This document shows, in pieces, positions 18,355 through 25,884 of a stretch of 64,000 bases of DNA; the stretch's first letter is position 1, and every line of letters starts with the position of its first letter. The translations under genes were made by a program, and so were the position numbers. This DNA comes from Paenibacillus sp. HWE-109 (GTDB lineage Bacteria > Bacillota > Bacilli > Paenibacillales > NBRC-103111). The notes beneath the pieces were generated by a model. It did not search any database. It worked only from the letters and a program-made list of their open reading frames with translations, and was not told where the DNA came from. The stretch covers positions 3,534,001 to 3,598,000 of the forward strand of contig NZ_CP091881.1 in NCBI RefSeq assembly GCF_022163125.1, in the 5' to 3' direction.

Positions 18355-18409
18355 TTGTACGAATAAGCACACATTTTTGCGGTGTTTTGTACGAATAAGC
18401 ACACATTTT
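18355..18409. repeat. Two perfect 23-bp direct repeats (iteron-like)
   Basis: Plus-strand copies at 18355-18377 and 18387-18409 share GTACGAATAAGCACACATTT plus flanking T/TT bases; the period is 32 bp, about three helical turns. They end right at the stop codon of the RepL-like gene. Confidence 0.8.
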
Positions 18410-18410
18410 A

Positions 18411-19265
18411 CTACCGTCTCCTACGGCGCGCAGGCTTGTTATTCACGTTAAACATAGCGATTAGCGTATCGTCAGGCCGTGAATTCTTACGGTAGAATAC
18501 GTTTGGATTGAAAATAAATCGCGGATCATCTCCGCCTACGGATAGTTTCGCGACTACGAACTCATCGCCGAACTTCATGCGCGGGAGTCGTTTGTATAGT
18601 TCGCGGTTATCAATTCCGATCGCAGCCGCCAACTCTGCCCCGTTAAACCACCGTATTCCCTTCGGATTCTGCTCGAGTGGATTATCGCATAGTGCGTTCG
18701 TTCCGTAGTGCACAAACGGCAGCATACGGTAAATGAGCCCGAGATCTGCCGCTTTAACTTCGCGATACACCTGTTTAACCTTCGCCGTATATGAGCGAAT
18801 TACAGCGCGATTACGAGTCACTCCGCGGAAATGGTAGCGCGGGTTAACCGCATAGTTGCCGGCCTCATTTTCCGCGATAATACCGTGCTCCAAGCACTTG
18901 CGCAGGAAGTCATAAAATGTCTGGCGCTTGCGGCCGAGCTGTAGCGCGTTAAGCATGTCCGCGGTTTTCATCGGCGTTTTATCAGCGTTAGTAAGCGTGC
19001 CATCGTCATACCCTACGTAACACTGTAATAGCAACAAGTAGCCGCATTGAGCAGTAGTTAGCGCATTAATAATCTCATCCATTACCGCCATCGCGATAAA
19101 AGTGAAGTCTACGTTTTTCCCTCCTGCGGTCGGATTGCGCAAACTGTCAAAATACTTTCGATTTGAATCGCGTTGAGCTTGAGATTGAATACTGTAGCCT
19201 GCGTTATCAGGCACGAATGTACCTACCTCGCCTGTTTCCGGATTGATGCCGCGTTCTAACGTCAT
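18411..19265 (-). CDS. RepL-like winged-helix replication protein
   Basis: 284 residues, ATG behind GAGGAGATCGATTAA. The middle part (LTTAQCGYLLLLQCYVGYDD, RQTFYDFLRKCLEHGIIAE, then NPRYHFRG) and the C-terminal FIFNPNVFYR resemble firmicute plasmid/phage RepL-type initiators, which bind an origin usually located within or next to their own gene. The two 23-bp direct repeats at its 3' end would suit such an origin. The chain ends in an Arg run. A late-type promoter copy lies about 70 bases upstream. Assignment is moderate: no motif is catalytic. Confidence 0.6.
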   Translation of the reverse strand: MTLERGINPETGEVGTFVPDNAGYSIQSQAQRDSNRKYFDSLRNPTAGGKNVDFTFIAMAVMDEIINALTTAQCGYLLLLQCYVGYDDGTLTNADKTPMKTADMLNALQLGRKRQTFYDFLRKCLEHGIIAENEAGNYAVNPRYHFRGVTRNRAVIRSYTAKVKQVYREVKAADLGLIYRMLPFVHYGTNALCDNPLEQNPKGIRWFNGAELAAAIGIDNRELYKRLPRMKFGDEFVVAKLSVGGDDPRFIFNPNVFYRKNSRPDDTLIAMFNVNNKPARRRRR

Positions 19266-19332
19266 TTAATCGATCTCCTCTACGTAAGTTTGGGATAAAA
19301 GACAACGCAAAAAAGACGCCAAGGAGGCGTCC

Positions 19333-19372
19333 ACATAACGTAATACTGTACTAGCGCGTAAAAAACAGGTAG
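19333..19372 (-). promoter_or_regulatory. Late promoter candidate, copy 2
   Basis: Minus-strand TTGTTT, 17 bp, TATTAC, nearly identical over 40 bases to 18201-18240. It precedes the RepL-like gene. Confidence 0.6.
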
Positions 19373-19473
19373 ATAACGAAAAAAAAAAAACGTCCGAAGG
19401 CGCTCAGTATATGGTAAAATTCGGATAAATCCGGAAGCACCGGTTAAAATACGACAACCTCCGGAGGTAAACA

Positions 19474-19650
19474 ATGTTAAAAACCGATATCGAACTATTC
19501 GCGGCCGCCTTATCGCAAGCTTGTGTAGTTGTTAGTACGGACGGGAAACGCGAAGACGCTGGCATCATACGTGGATTTTGCGAGAATTACGTTAGGATTG
19601 CTAACACGTGGTTTGCGCGCAGCCTTTACGAGTTTCGCGTTTTAACGTAA
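19474..19650 (+). CDS. Small plus-strand protein, 58 residues, unknown
   Basis: ATG behind CCGGAGGTAAAC; an extended -10 (TGGTAAAAT, about 19413-19421) lies some 50 bases upstream. The product starts MLKTDIELFAAALSQACVVV and contains RGFCENYVRIANTWFARSLY. It is one of few rightward genes in an otherwise leftward region and ends in a terminator, so it is an independent unit. No family recognised; RNA-binding or regulatory roles would be guesses. Confidence 0.6.
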   Translation: MLKTDIELFAAALSQACVVVSTDGKREDAGIIRGFCENYVRIANTWFARSLYEFRVLT

Positions 19651-19697
19651 AAATAACGCCAGGCTGACGAGATCACTCCGTTACTCTGGCGTTATTT
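19651..19697. terminator. Bidirectional terminator between convergent small genes
   Basis: Perfect 12-bp inverted repeat AAATAACGCCAG/CTGGCGTTATTT with A- and T-rich ends on both sides; it overlaps the 3' end of the minus-strand 62-residue gene. Confidence 0.7.
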
Positions 19698-19869
19698 CAT
19701 TAACTCGCAGCAACACTCGAAAACGCGCGCCATTACCGCACAAAGCCCCGTCAAAATCCCCGCTAATTGCCGTCTGGTACGCGCGCTCTACTTCGTTTAT
19801 CGAGGGAACGCGTTGGTGCTTTCGGTGGAAACCGATAATTTTGGATAACTCCGCTAAATTGTACGACAT
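19681..19869 (-). CDS. Small protein, 62 residues, unknown
   Basis: ATG at 19869 overlaps the TAA of the preceding 49-residue gene (TAATG). Sequence begins MSYNLAELSKIIGFHRKHQR with a helical start and ends in RVLLRVNEITPE. Last gene of the ligase unit; function unknown. Confidence 0.6.
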   Translation of the reverse strand: MSYNLAELSKIIGFHRKHQRVPSINEVERAYQTAISGDFDGALCGNGARFRVLLRVNEITPE

Positions 19870-20018
19870 TAATCCTCATCCGCGATCAAATAGTACGCTA
19901 CCTGATCCGTCCCATACACGATAACGCGTCCATCATCATCGTAATCCATATCGTTGACTTCCGTGTGGGACAGCGTCTTTAATACACCAGTTTCCTTACT
20001 TATTACGTGATATTCCAT
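19869..20018 (-). CDS. Small acidic protein, 49 residues, unknown
   Basis: ATG behind GAGGAGGGTACGCT, 15 bases after the ligase stop. Product MEYHVISKETGVLKTLSHTE continues with the acidic stretch DMDYDDDG and VIVYGTDQVAYYLI. The strong ribosome site and coupled stop/start make it credible; no family recognised. Confidence 0.65.
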   Translation of the reverse strand: MEYHVISKETGVLKTLSHTEVNDMDYDDDGRVIVYGTDQVAYYLIADED

Positions 20019-20033
20019 AGCGTACCCTCCTCG

Positions 20034-20903
20034 CTAAATTATGAAATCAACGAACGCAGGCGACCGTAGTAGCCCTTTTCGCGTCCAATTACGTATCTTA
20101 ACGCGCGCTTTAAGCTGTGGCCTTAAATAGACATAAGCGTCGTCCTCAGCGGCAAATAGTGCGTCTTTAACGCTGTAAAATGCGGCTCTCTGTTTCGGAG
20201 TTACACCGAGTTCAATGACGCCGACGGATTTCATGCGCCCATTTTCCGCAGGAACAGACGCGAGCCAGCCGAAGTCACCCTTTGAGTAGCCCGTTATATA
20301 AACGTCAACAAACGTCCAGTTAATGATCTTAAGCCACGCACTCGAGCGGCTGCTTACGTAAGTACTATTTCTGCGTTTCGCGACGACTCCTTCCATACCT
20401 TGCGCAGCTATGCTCGTAAACAGCGGAATGCCGGCGCCTGTAAAGTACGGAATTTTCGCGATATGGACGTTTGGTGGAAACGAAACTGACGCGAGTATTT
20501 CTTTGCGCTTTTCAAGCGGTAAGCTGCGGAGATCTTCGCCTTTATACCGTAGAATATCGAAAACGACGAAATTAGCCGGCAACTGTTCGGACAGCCTGCG
20601 GACTTTATCGGCTTTCTTCGCGGAAAAACGCTCCATAACGGATTCGAAGCATATCGCGCCGGTTGCCGGGTCTACGCACGCGACCTCGCCGTCTAGCACG
20701 ATATCATCCGCAAAAGGGAACGCTAATAGTTCCGGATATTGGCGCGTGCAATCGTTGTTATGGCGCGTAAATAAGCGTGTGGCGCCGTTTGTTTGCGAAT
20801 AGATAAGGCGGTGACCGTCGACTTTCGGCTCGAAGATGTAATCGTCAGAATCGAAGGCTTCCGGCGCGGTTTCGAGCAGCATCGGAGATATAAACGTAGA
20901 CAT
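20034..20903 (-). CDS. ATP-dependent DNA ligase
   Basis: About 289 residues from the ATG at 20903 (AGAGGTGTTTCT before it; an upstream in-frame ATG has no site). Adenylation motif I is FEPKVDGHRL (Lys nucleophile), motif III FVVFDILRYKGEDL, motif IV MEGVVAKRRNSTY, motif V AWLKIINWTF; an OB-fold follows with a final RNWTRKGLLRSP. Resembles LigD-ligase-domain-like small ligases of firmicute phages. It seals nicks during phage replication. Confidence 0.9.
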   Translation of the reverse strand: MSTFISPMLLETAPEAFDSDDYIFEPKVDGHRLIYSQTNGATRLFTRHNNDCTRQYPELLAFPFADDIVLDGEVACVDPATGAICFESVMERFSAKKADKVRRLSEQLPANFVVFDILRYKGEDLRSLPLEKRKEILASVSFPPNVHIAKIPYFTGAGIPLFTSIAAQGMEGVVAKRRNSTYVSSRSSAWLKIINWTFVDVYITGYSKGDFGWLASVPAENGRMKSVGVIELGVTPKQRAAFYSVKDALFAAEDDAYVYLRPQLKARVKIRNWTRKGLLRSPAFVDFII

Positions 20904-20966
20904 AGAAACACCTCTAGCGCAATTATACCGTAAAGGCATGGCGCATAGAGGCGGTAAGTAGTGGGA

Positions 20967-21789
20967 TTATCGGTAATGACCGCCAATTTTGCCGGCTCGA
21001 TCCGCTGCAAGACCGGCCTTCATCAGACTAGACGCGCGAATGAGCGCCGTATTGCCGAAACGGTCTTTAATGCGATCTACGACGCGGTCAAGTTCGCGAA
21101 TTTTCGTTACATCTTCGAAAAGGTCCAATTGCGTGACGTCTTCTTCCGCGAGTGTACCAAGTGTGACGCCAACCTTGCGCACCGGATGACCGTTCCAATT
21201 GCGGTGAAAAATCTCGCGGACCGACCCGTAAATTTTAAGCGTATTGTTCGTCACTAGCGGCATTTTACGTTGCTGACTAAACCCGGTCGGCGCGTCGTAC
21301 GGTGAGCACATACAGAATACGTGGACCGTTCCACTCGTAAACCCCTTCGTTCTAGCATCGCGGCACACTTCTTCCGTTAGCTCCAAGAGCACGATATCAA
21401 CTTCTTCAGCCGTCGTATAATCGCGAGGCAACGTCATTCCGTGACCGATCGATTTTGGCGCGGCATTTAGCGTGCCTGGCGTAACAGGACTGTCGTCTAA
21501 ACCGTTAGCCGTCCGCCACATAACCTCCGCCTGAATATCCGATTGCTTGCCGAATCGCGCACGGAATTTTTGCTTTAGTAAGGGCAGCGGCGTTTGTGCG
21601 ACGTGGCCGATCGTAGTCATGCCGAGCGCGACGAAGTGGCGTGTCATGCGCGAGCCAACACCGTACATCTTATCAACAGTGAGCGGCCACAACAACCGGA
21701 AGATTATCGAGACCAGGATGCGTGGCCTTTTCGACGCTTGCATAGAACGATTGGCAGTCCGAGAGGAATATCGTCCGTTCCTTCGTCAA
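20967..21789 (-). pseudogene. Y-family DNA polymerase (UvrX/DinB-like) with internal deletion and frameshift
   Basis: From a TTG at 21789 (6 nt after GAGGTGAT) the frame reads TIFLSDCQSFYASVEKATHP, the intact start of a Y-family polymerase with its first metal-binding Asp, then runs into a stop after LPVVVA. The next frame continues directly with LLWPLTVDKMYGVGSRM, normally some 130 residues later, and remains open through the little-finger domain to 20967. So most of the catalytic palm, including the S-x-DE motif, is missing. The junction contains TTGTGGCCG, expected at both original ends (VVVAG and LWP). The 258-residue remnant alone could not be catalytic. Confidence 0.8.
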
Positions 21790-21809
21790 TAAAATCACCT
21801 CGTAAATGA

Positions 21810-21858
21810 GAACGTTTGTTTGTGTTTATTATACACCGAGGACGTATCGCTTATGCAA
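21810..21858 (-). promoter_or_regulatory. Promoter with LexA/DinR-like box before the Y-family remnant
   Basis: Minus strand: TTGCAT (21853-21858), 19 bp, TATAAT (21828-21833). GAACGTTTGTTT at 21810-21821 (plus-strand reading) fits the firmicute LexA box GAAC-N4-GTTY and sits at the transcription start, so the gene was damage-inducible. Confidence 0.55.
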
Positions 21859-21926
21859 GCGGAATTTTACGGAAAAGAAAAACACACTCCGGATACGGGC
21901 TCGGAATGTGTTATACAACATAATAT

Positions 21927-22193
21927 TCAAACGGTGTTCATATTCTCAAAGCGTTCATGCACTGCAAAAAATTCAGTTTCGGACTCGATTTCGAATAGCC
22001 TGATAAATCCATTTACCTCCTCAAAACGGAATGGCACAGCCTTGCTCTCGGCTTCCTGTGCTAGAGGGAACCAACAAACAATGTACTTCCTGTTGCCCAT
22101 TTCAAAAGCTGCTAGTATGTCCGCAACAGCAGCATCGCCGTTAGGCAAAACAACCTGCTTTATTAGAGGTTCATCCCCTTTGACCTTGATCAT
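21927..22193 (-). CDS. Small DUF1292-like protein
   Basis: 88 residues. Pattern of short strands AAFEMGNRKYIVCWFPLAQE, PFRFEEVNG, IESETEFFAVHERFE resembles the YrzB/DUF1292 layout, whose function is unknown. Codon use is less biased to the phage style than its neighbours. Lies between recombinase and polymerase remnant. Confidence 0.5.
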   Translation of the reverse strand: MIKVKGDEPLIKQVVLPNGDAAVADILAAFEMGNRKYIVCWFPLAQEAESKAVPFRFEEVNGFIRLFEIESETEFFAVHERFENMNTV

Positions 22194-22236
22194 TTCAGCA
22201 CCCCATGTCCTTTAGTATTCAGCGAATGTTCATAAC

Positions 22237-22779
22237 CTATAAGTGAAATCCACCTATGGCCTCATCGATAATGTCCTGATTAATTCCTATATATCTAAGT
22301 GTGATGCTCGGTGCGCTGTGGTTGAAAATCTCCTGTAACAGCGCCACATCCTTATAACGCTTATAAAAGTGGTATCCAAACGTCTTCCTTAGCGTGTGGG
22401 TTCCGATCTCGACCAGCCCGACTTCCGCCGCTGCTTTGTTCAATATCCGGTAAGCCTGTACCCGGCCGATGTTCTGTTTAGTTCGGTAGCTTTTAAACAA
22501 TGGATCGCTATCGCGCATGCCTTTGGTGTAATTGTTGATGATTTCACGAAGCTCAGAGTTGATCGGGAATTTCTTTCTTTTCTGGGTTTTTCCCTCGATT
22601 ATGCGTAAGTGCGATTTATTCCGCACGTCTCGGACATGCAGCTTGAGCAAGTCACCGATCCGCAGCCCCACGTTAATGCCCATCACCAGAAGAAACCAAT
22701 CTCTATCTGAGTAGCCCTTTAGTACCGTCTTCATTCTCTCCAACTTCTCTACACTTCTAATCGGCTGCACAACCTCTAT
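22237..22779 (-). CDS. Minimal tyrosine recombinase (catalytic domain only)
   Basis: About 180 residues. Catalytic set: Arg in NVGLRIGDLL, Lys in IEGKTQKRKK, His-x-x-Arg in THTLRKTFG, His in FNHSAPS, Tyr in RYIGI. There is no arm-binding or full core-binding domain. A GTG at 22770 is possible, but ATA at 22779 lies 9 nt from AAGGAG and gives (M)EVVQPIRSVEKLERMK, the usual start of this short family. Such proteins act in resolution or integration of firmicute plasmids and phages. It lies far from the right attachment site, so another integrase may exist beyond the left edge. Confidence 0.8.
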   Translation of the reverse strand: MEVVQPIRSVEKLERMKTVLKGYSDRDWFLLVMGINVGLRIGDLLKLHVRDVRNKSHLRIIEGKTQKRKKFPINSELREIINNYTKGMRDSDPLFKSYRTKQNIGRVQAYRILNKAAAEVGLVEIGTHTLRKTFGYHFYKRYKDVALLQEIFNHSAPSITLRYIGINQDIIDEAIGGFHL

Positions 22780-22815
22780 GGCTCTCCACTCCTTCTCTAT
22801 TTACGAATACTTATC

Positions 22816-23013
22816 TTACGAAAGACTATCATCCGTTTCTTGCATTACCGAATCACATGTCTCTAAAATATTGGCGACAGATACTTTACGGCACATAGCG
22901 TCAATAAGTAACTGTTCGGCTTGCTTCTTAGTAACCGCATAGCCACTTTCAATTAACCGATCGATATAGTGATTTTTCACATCCGAAAAAGTATACCCAT
23001 TTGGATTTAACAT
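22816..23013 (-). CDS. Small protein divergent to Xre regulator 1
   Basis: 65 residues from the ATG at 23013 behind TTGAAGGAGCG (the longer frame to 23031 starts inside the ribosome site). Sequence MLNPNGYTFSDVKNHYIDRL with a helical middle and an acidic end. Its promoter (TTGACT-17-TAGATT) overlaps operator-like repeats shared with the divergent regulator, so it is probably the gene controlled by that regulator. Function unknown. Confidence 0.65.
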   Translation of the reverse strand: MLNPNGYTFSDVKNHYIDRLIESGYAVTKKQAEQLLIDAMCRKVSVANILETCDSVMQETDDSLS

Positions 23014-23034
23014 GTTTAATCGCTCCTTCAAATT

Positions 23035-23125
23035 GATTCGTTTAACGTATCACATAACATTAATCTACCACGATACGTTTAACGAGTCAACAATAATTTG
23101 ACACACTTAACATATCAGTTATATT
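23035..23125. promoter_or_regulatory. Divergent promoters and operators, switch 1
   Basis: Rightward: TTGACA (23098) -16- TATATT (23120). Leftward: TTGACT (23085-23090) -17- TAGATT (23062-23067). Related palindromic sites GATTCGTTTAACGTATC (23035-23051) and GATACGTTTAACGAGTC (23072-23088) lie downstream of, and within, the leftward promoter. Confidence 0.7.
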
Positions 23126-23148
23126 ATTGAGAAAAGGAGTAGATGTTC

Positions 23149-23361
23149 ATGCGTATTAATTCAAACCTAAAAACATTGATTGACACTAAAAATGTTTCCG
23201 TCAGAAAAGTTGCAAGAGATATAGAGTACCGACTAGGCGCGGTTCAGGACATGTACAACAACACTATGGAACGCTACCCACGCGATTTACTAACTAAGCT
23301 TTGCGTATATTTCAACTGTTCAATTGGGGATATTTTAGAGATAACAAACGATGAACACTAG
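23149..23361 (+). CDS. Xre/Cro-family small regulator 1
   Basis: 70 residues. Of two ATGs, 23149 is 9 nt from AAGGAG and is preferred over 23143. Helix-turn-helix within SVRKVARDIEYRLGAVQDMY, followed by LLTKLCVYFNCSIGDILE, the usual Cro-type C-terminal helix. It faces a leftward small gene across a shared operator region and is likely autoregulatory. Together with the similar module at 23.7-24.2 kb it suggests duplicated or competing switches. Confidence 0.8.
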   Translation: MRINSNLKTLIDTKNVSVRKVARDIEYRLGAVQDMYNNTMERYPRDLLTKLCVYFNCSIGDILEITNDEH

Positions 23362-23512
23362 CTATTCATTTTGTATCTTCAAGTAACCACGCTTGCTTAT
23401 AGATGCACCAGTAAAATAGAACGCCATTCATCTTCCTTGTATCTCCGTGTTCCAAACGAAAGCCCTTTTTACAGCAAATCATCTCACGCACGCTCCCCGT
23501 TCAATCAGATTT

Positions 23513-23602
23513 TTAACGCCGGCCTTTACGCAAAATAACGATTGATGCGCCCGTGACTGCAAGCGTTGCGGCTGTAATTACGATCGTGATTACGATTAAC
23601 AT
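23513..23602 (-). CDS. Tiny membrane protein, 29 residues
   Basis: ATG behind GAGGAGGTTAACGT. A single hydrophobic helix (MLIVITIVITAATLAVTGAS) with a basic tail ILRKGRR gives an N-out/C-in prediction. Too short for standard calling. Second gene of the unit driven by switch 2. Role unknown; holin, toxin or exclusion peptide are possible. Bases 23362-23512 between the regulator and this gene show no further coding. Confidence 0.6.
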   Translation of the reverse strand: MLIVITIVITAATLAVTGASIVILRKGRR

Positions 23603-23695
23603 ACGTTAACCTCCTCGTTCATATTGCGATCTATTTGAGCGTATATTATAATCGTAGTAGCGAGGGGCTTGCGCCCCAACGCTTTTACGCTTGAT

Positions 23696-23821
23696 TTAGT
23701 TCTCCGGATGCTCGCCGTTGCCGCGGTTAGCATCTTTTTCTTTTCTAACGATTAGGTACAGGTTAATCGTCGCTACCGTTAGATTTGTTAAAGCCGTTAT
23801 TAGCATTATCCACTTGTCCAC
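23696..23821 (-). CDS. Small membrane protein, 41 residues
   Basis: GTG behind CGGAGGTGATTCG. One transmembrane helix (WIMLITALTNLTVATINLYL) then a hydrophilic tail VRKEKDANRGNGEH. First gene left of switch 2, transcribed from TTGACA-17-TATATT. A GGGGCGCAAGCCCC hairpin separates it from the 29-residue gene. Function unknown. Confidence 0.65.
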   Translation of the reverse strand: MDKWIMLITALTNLTVATINLYLIVRKEKDANRGNGEHPEN

Positions 23822-23844
23822 CGAATCACCTCCGCTCCGTTTCT

Positions 23845-23947
23845 GTTACGTTTAACGTAACATCCACATTTAGAATATATCATGTTACGCAAAACGTGTC
23901 AACAGATTTTTGTAACTTTTAACGTAACAAATATCGTGATATACTAT
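23845..23947. promoter_or_regulatory. Divergent promoters and operators, switch 2
   Basis: Leftward: TTGACA (23897-23902) -17- TATATT (23874-23879). Rightward: TTAACG (23919-23924) -17- TACTAT (23942-23947). Palindrome GTTACGTTTAACGTAAC at 23845-23861, a close copy at 23912-23928 and a half-like ATGTTACGCAAAACG at 23882. Same plan as switch 1 with a different outer half-site. Confidence 0.75.
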
Positions 23948-23966
23948 CTGCGGAGGTTGATAACAA

Positions 23967-24185
23967 ATGAGTACGTTAACTGTGCGAATAAAACTCGCTG
24001 AGATTCTCGCAGAACGCGGAATGTCTCAACGCGAACTAAGCCGTCTAACTGGCATACGCCATCCGTCTATAAACGAAATGTGCGAAAATAAAACTCAGCG
24101 TTTGCCCCTCGATAATCTTGCGATCATTTGCGAGAAGCTGAACGTAGGAATTACGGATATTCTCACTCTGACAGAAACGAGTTAA
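23967..24185 (+). CDS. Xre/Cro-family small regulator 2
   Basis: 72 residues, ATG behind GCGGAGGTTGATAACA. HTH in MSQRELSRLTGIRHPSINEM, then LAIICEKLNVGITDILTL. Clearly of the same small Cro-like type as regulator 1. It presumably represses the leftward unit of two membrane peptides through the GTTACG-type palindromes. Confidence 0.82.
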   Translation: MSTLTVRIKLAEILAERGMSQRELSRLTGIRHPSINEMCENKTQRLPLDNLAIICEKLNVGITDILTLTETS

Positions 24186-24214
24186 TACGGTTTCTCAACG
24201 TTACACCTACGGGC

Positions 24215-24751
24215 CTACTGACACTCGTAGACGGCGCTGAGTGAATCGCGCCACCTTTGCGCTAGTCCTGCGCTCGCTGTAAATTCCGGTGCTAATTCGC
24301 CGCCTGTATCGCGTAGATTGTACGCAACCAATTCGCCCGCCGCCGTATCCTTGCGATACTGAGCCGCGCGGGCTTTATTGCGTGATTTGGCGCGCGAATC
24401 TACGAATTGATTCTCGTAGTTATTGCGGTGGCGGCGCTTCGGCACGGTATAATTACGGCCATCCGTACCGTAGTCCTCCGCTACTTTCATACCAACTTCG
24501 GTATTATGGCGCGTAGTGAATTGACGCTCACTAAGAAACGGGTACTCATTGCGCTGAACTTTATACAAGTCCGTATCCGTCAGCTCCTCGCGCAGGATAT
24601 GGTCGGCTAAACGTTCTAATTGCGAAGAGTCCGGCCTTTCATCACCGCAACACTCCGTAAGTGCATCTATCGCCGCGATACGCTCGGTACGGTCGGCGAT
24701 GTTGCGTGCGATTAACGCGTCTACTGCGGCTGTAAATTCTGTCTTGTTCAT
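24215..24751 (-). CDS. Phage protein of unknown function, 178 residues
   Basis: ATG start after CGAGGGGGAATACCGA. Helical acidic N-terminal half (MNKTEFTAAVDALIARNIAD), basic middle (PKRRHRNNYENQFVD) and a C-terminal part ending WRDSLSAVYECQ. Located downstream of the sigma-like gene. No family recognised. Confidence 0.65.
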   Translation of the reverse strand: MNKTEFTAAVDALIARNIADRTERIAAIDALTECCGDERPDSSQLERLADHILREELTDTDLYKVQRNEYPFLSERQFTTRHNTEVGMKVAEDYGTDGRNYTVPKRRHRNNYENQFVDSRAKSRNKARAAQYRKDTAAGELVAYNLRDTGGELAPEFTASAGLAQRWRDSLSAVYECQ

Positions 24752-24775
24752 TCGGTATTCCCCCTCGTAGTGTGG

Positions 24776-25186
24776 TTACGCGATAACAATCGTTTCATCT
24801 TCCGATTCTGTTGCGGTCACTTCGACCGTTACCTCACCGTAATCCCACCGCTGAAAGATCGCTGAGATTCGCTCAATTGCGGAATCGACTGACTGTTTTA
24901 CCGCTTGGCGTGTCACTCCGATTATTTGCGCAGTCATCTCCTGCGTTAAATCGCGTCCATAAACCCACGCAATGGATTCCGCTTGGCGCTCAGTTAATCC
25001 GGCGCTCTCAATCGCGCTATGGAGATCGATGATAATGTCGGAGGCTGCCGTATCGCCGCGATAACGGCGCTCAGCAATACGATGGCGATCCCGTAAAAGA
25101 GCAGCGACTCCTTTTGCGGTATTGAGTGCGTATGATTGCGTATATTTGCGTGACTTCGCTTCAATATCGATTGATCCCGTTGACAT
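24776..25186 (-). CDS. Sigma-70 region 4-like transcription regulator
   Basis: 136 residues, ATG behind AAGGGAGCGGATTAA. A helix-turn-helix of the sigma region 4 type is seen at about residues 68-100: LTERQAESIAWVYGRDLTQE and AQIIGVTRQAVKQSVDSAIE. Region 2 is not evident. Small ArpU/late-regulator-like proteins of this type activate late genes in firmicute phages; its position beside the late region's upstream end fits. Confidence 0.65.
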   Translation of the reverse strand: MSTGSIDIEAKSRKYTQSYALNTAKGVAALLRDRHRIAERRYRGDTAASDIIIDLHSAIESAGLTERQAESIAWVYGRDLTQEMTAQIIGVTRQAVKQSVDSAIERISAIFQRWDYGEVTVEVTATESEDETIVIA

Positions 25187-25208
25187 TTAATCCGCTCCCT
25201 TTTCCACG

Positions 25209-25237
25209 TTGAATTTGCGTCAAATTACGCTTATAAT
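25209..25237 (+). promoter_or_regulatory. Promoter for plus-strand gene 25275
   Basis: TTGAAT (25209-25214), 17 bp, TATAAT (25232-25237). Confidence 0.65.
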
Positions 25238-25274
25238 AACGTTATAAAACTCGTACACTAACGGAGGTACTCGT

Positions 25275-25667
25275 ATGCCATCACCTAAAATCGTAATCGA
25301 CGTATGGGCAAACGCAGGCGGCCGCAATGGCGAAGCGTTCCTCACATCGGATAAATTCGGTCGCGTCCGCATGTCGGCGGGCCTCGTCGCTATGTTATCG
25401 TGTAAGGACAGCGCGATTAAGCTATTCGTCGGATTTGACGCAGCTAACAAGCGGATCGCTCTCGGCAAGCCTGACGTTGTAAAGCCGTCTGACGCAAACA
25501 CCGTAACCTTTGACAAAGGCCGCCATTACGCGAATATTAGAGCGTTCATGACGAAGCACCAACTACCGCTCGAAGCGATAAAGTACGTATTTGACGGTAA
25601 AGTTGACGGTTGGCTCGTATTTAAACGCGAGGGACACGCAGCGCCGGACGGAAGAGGAACGAATTAA
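25275..25667 (+). CDS. Plus-strand protein of unknown function, 130 residues
   Basis: ATG behind ACGGAGGTACTCGT, with its own promoter and a clean terminator, so an independent rightward unit among leftward genes. Product MPSPKIVIDVWANAGGRNGE contains FLTSDKFGRVRMSAGLVAML and ends VDGWLVFKREGHAAPDGRG. Mixed alpha/beta, no Cys pattern. This arrangement is typical of a lysogenic-expression (moron) gene or small antagonist; no family recognised. Confidence 0.65.
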   Translation: MPSPKIVIDVWANAGGRNGEAFLTSDKFGRVRMSAGLVAMLSCKDSAIKLFVGFDAANKRIALGKPDVVKPSDANTVTFDKGRHYANIRAFMTKHQLPLEAIKYVFDGKVDGWLVFKREGHAAPDGRGTN

Positions 25668-25677
25668 GAACGAATCG

Positions 25678-25710
25678 GACGCGTAATTGCTTATGTTACG
25701 CGTCTTTTTC
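25678..25710 (+). terminator. Intrinsic terminator of gene 25275
   Basis: GACGCGTAA/TTACGCGTC stem followed by TTTTTCTG; overlaps the 3' end of the opposing gene 25696-25884. Confidence 0.75.
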
Positions 25711-25884
25711 TGCGTCTTCCCACGGATCGCCGTACGTTTTCTCAGCGCTGCCCTCACGTTCCATCGGCGTCCGCCCATCGTATACCTCGCCGTTCATTTC
25801 CGCGACCCTTCCGCGAAAGTAGCCGGCCGCATAGCCTGCGCGGTACGCTTCGAGTGCGGAAAGTCGTTCGGTCAAAATACCCAC
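25696..25884 (-). CDS. Small acidic protein, 62 residues
   Basis: GTG start at 25884, overlapping the end of the 36-residue membrane gene. Sequence GILTERLSALEAYRAGYAAG, then YFRGRVAEMNGEVYDGR and an acidic tail ending EDAEKDA. Typical of small phage operon genes; function unknown. Confidence 0.55.
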   Translation of the reverse strand: MGILTERLSALEAYRAGYAAGYFRGRVAEMNGEVYDGRTPMEREGSAEKTYGDPWEDAEKDA

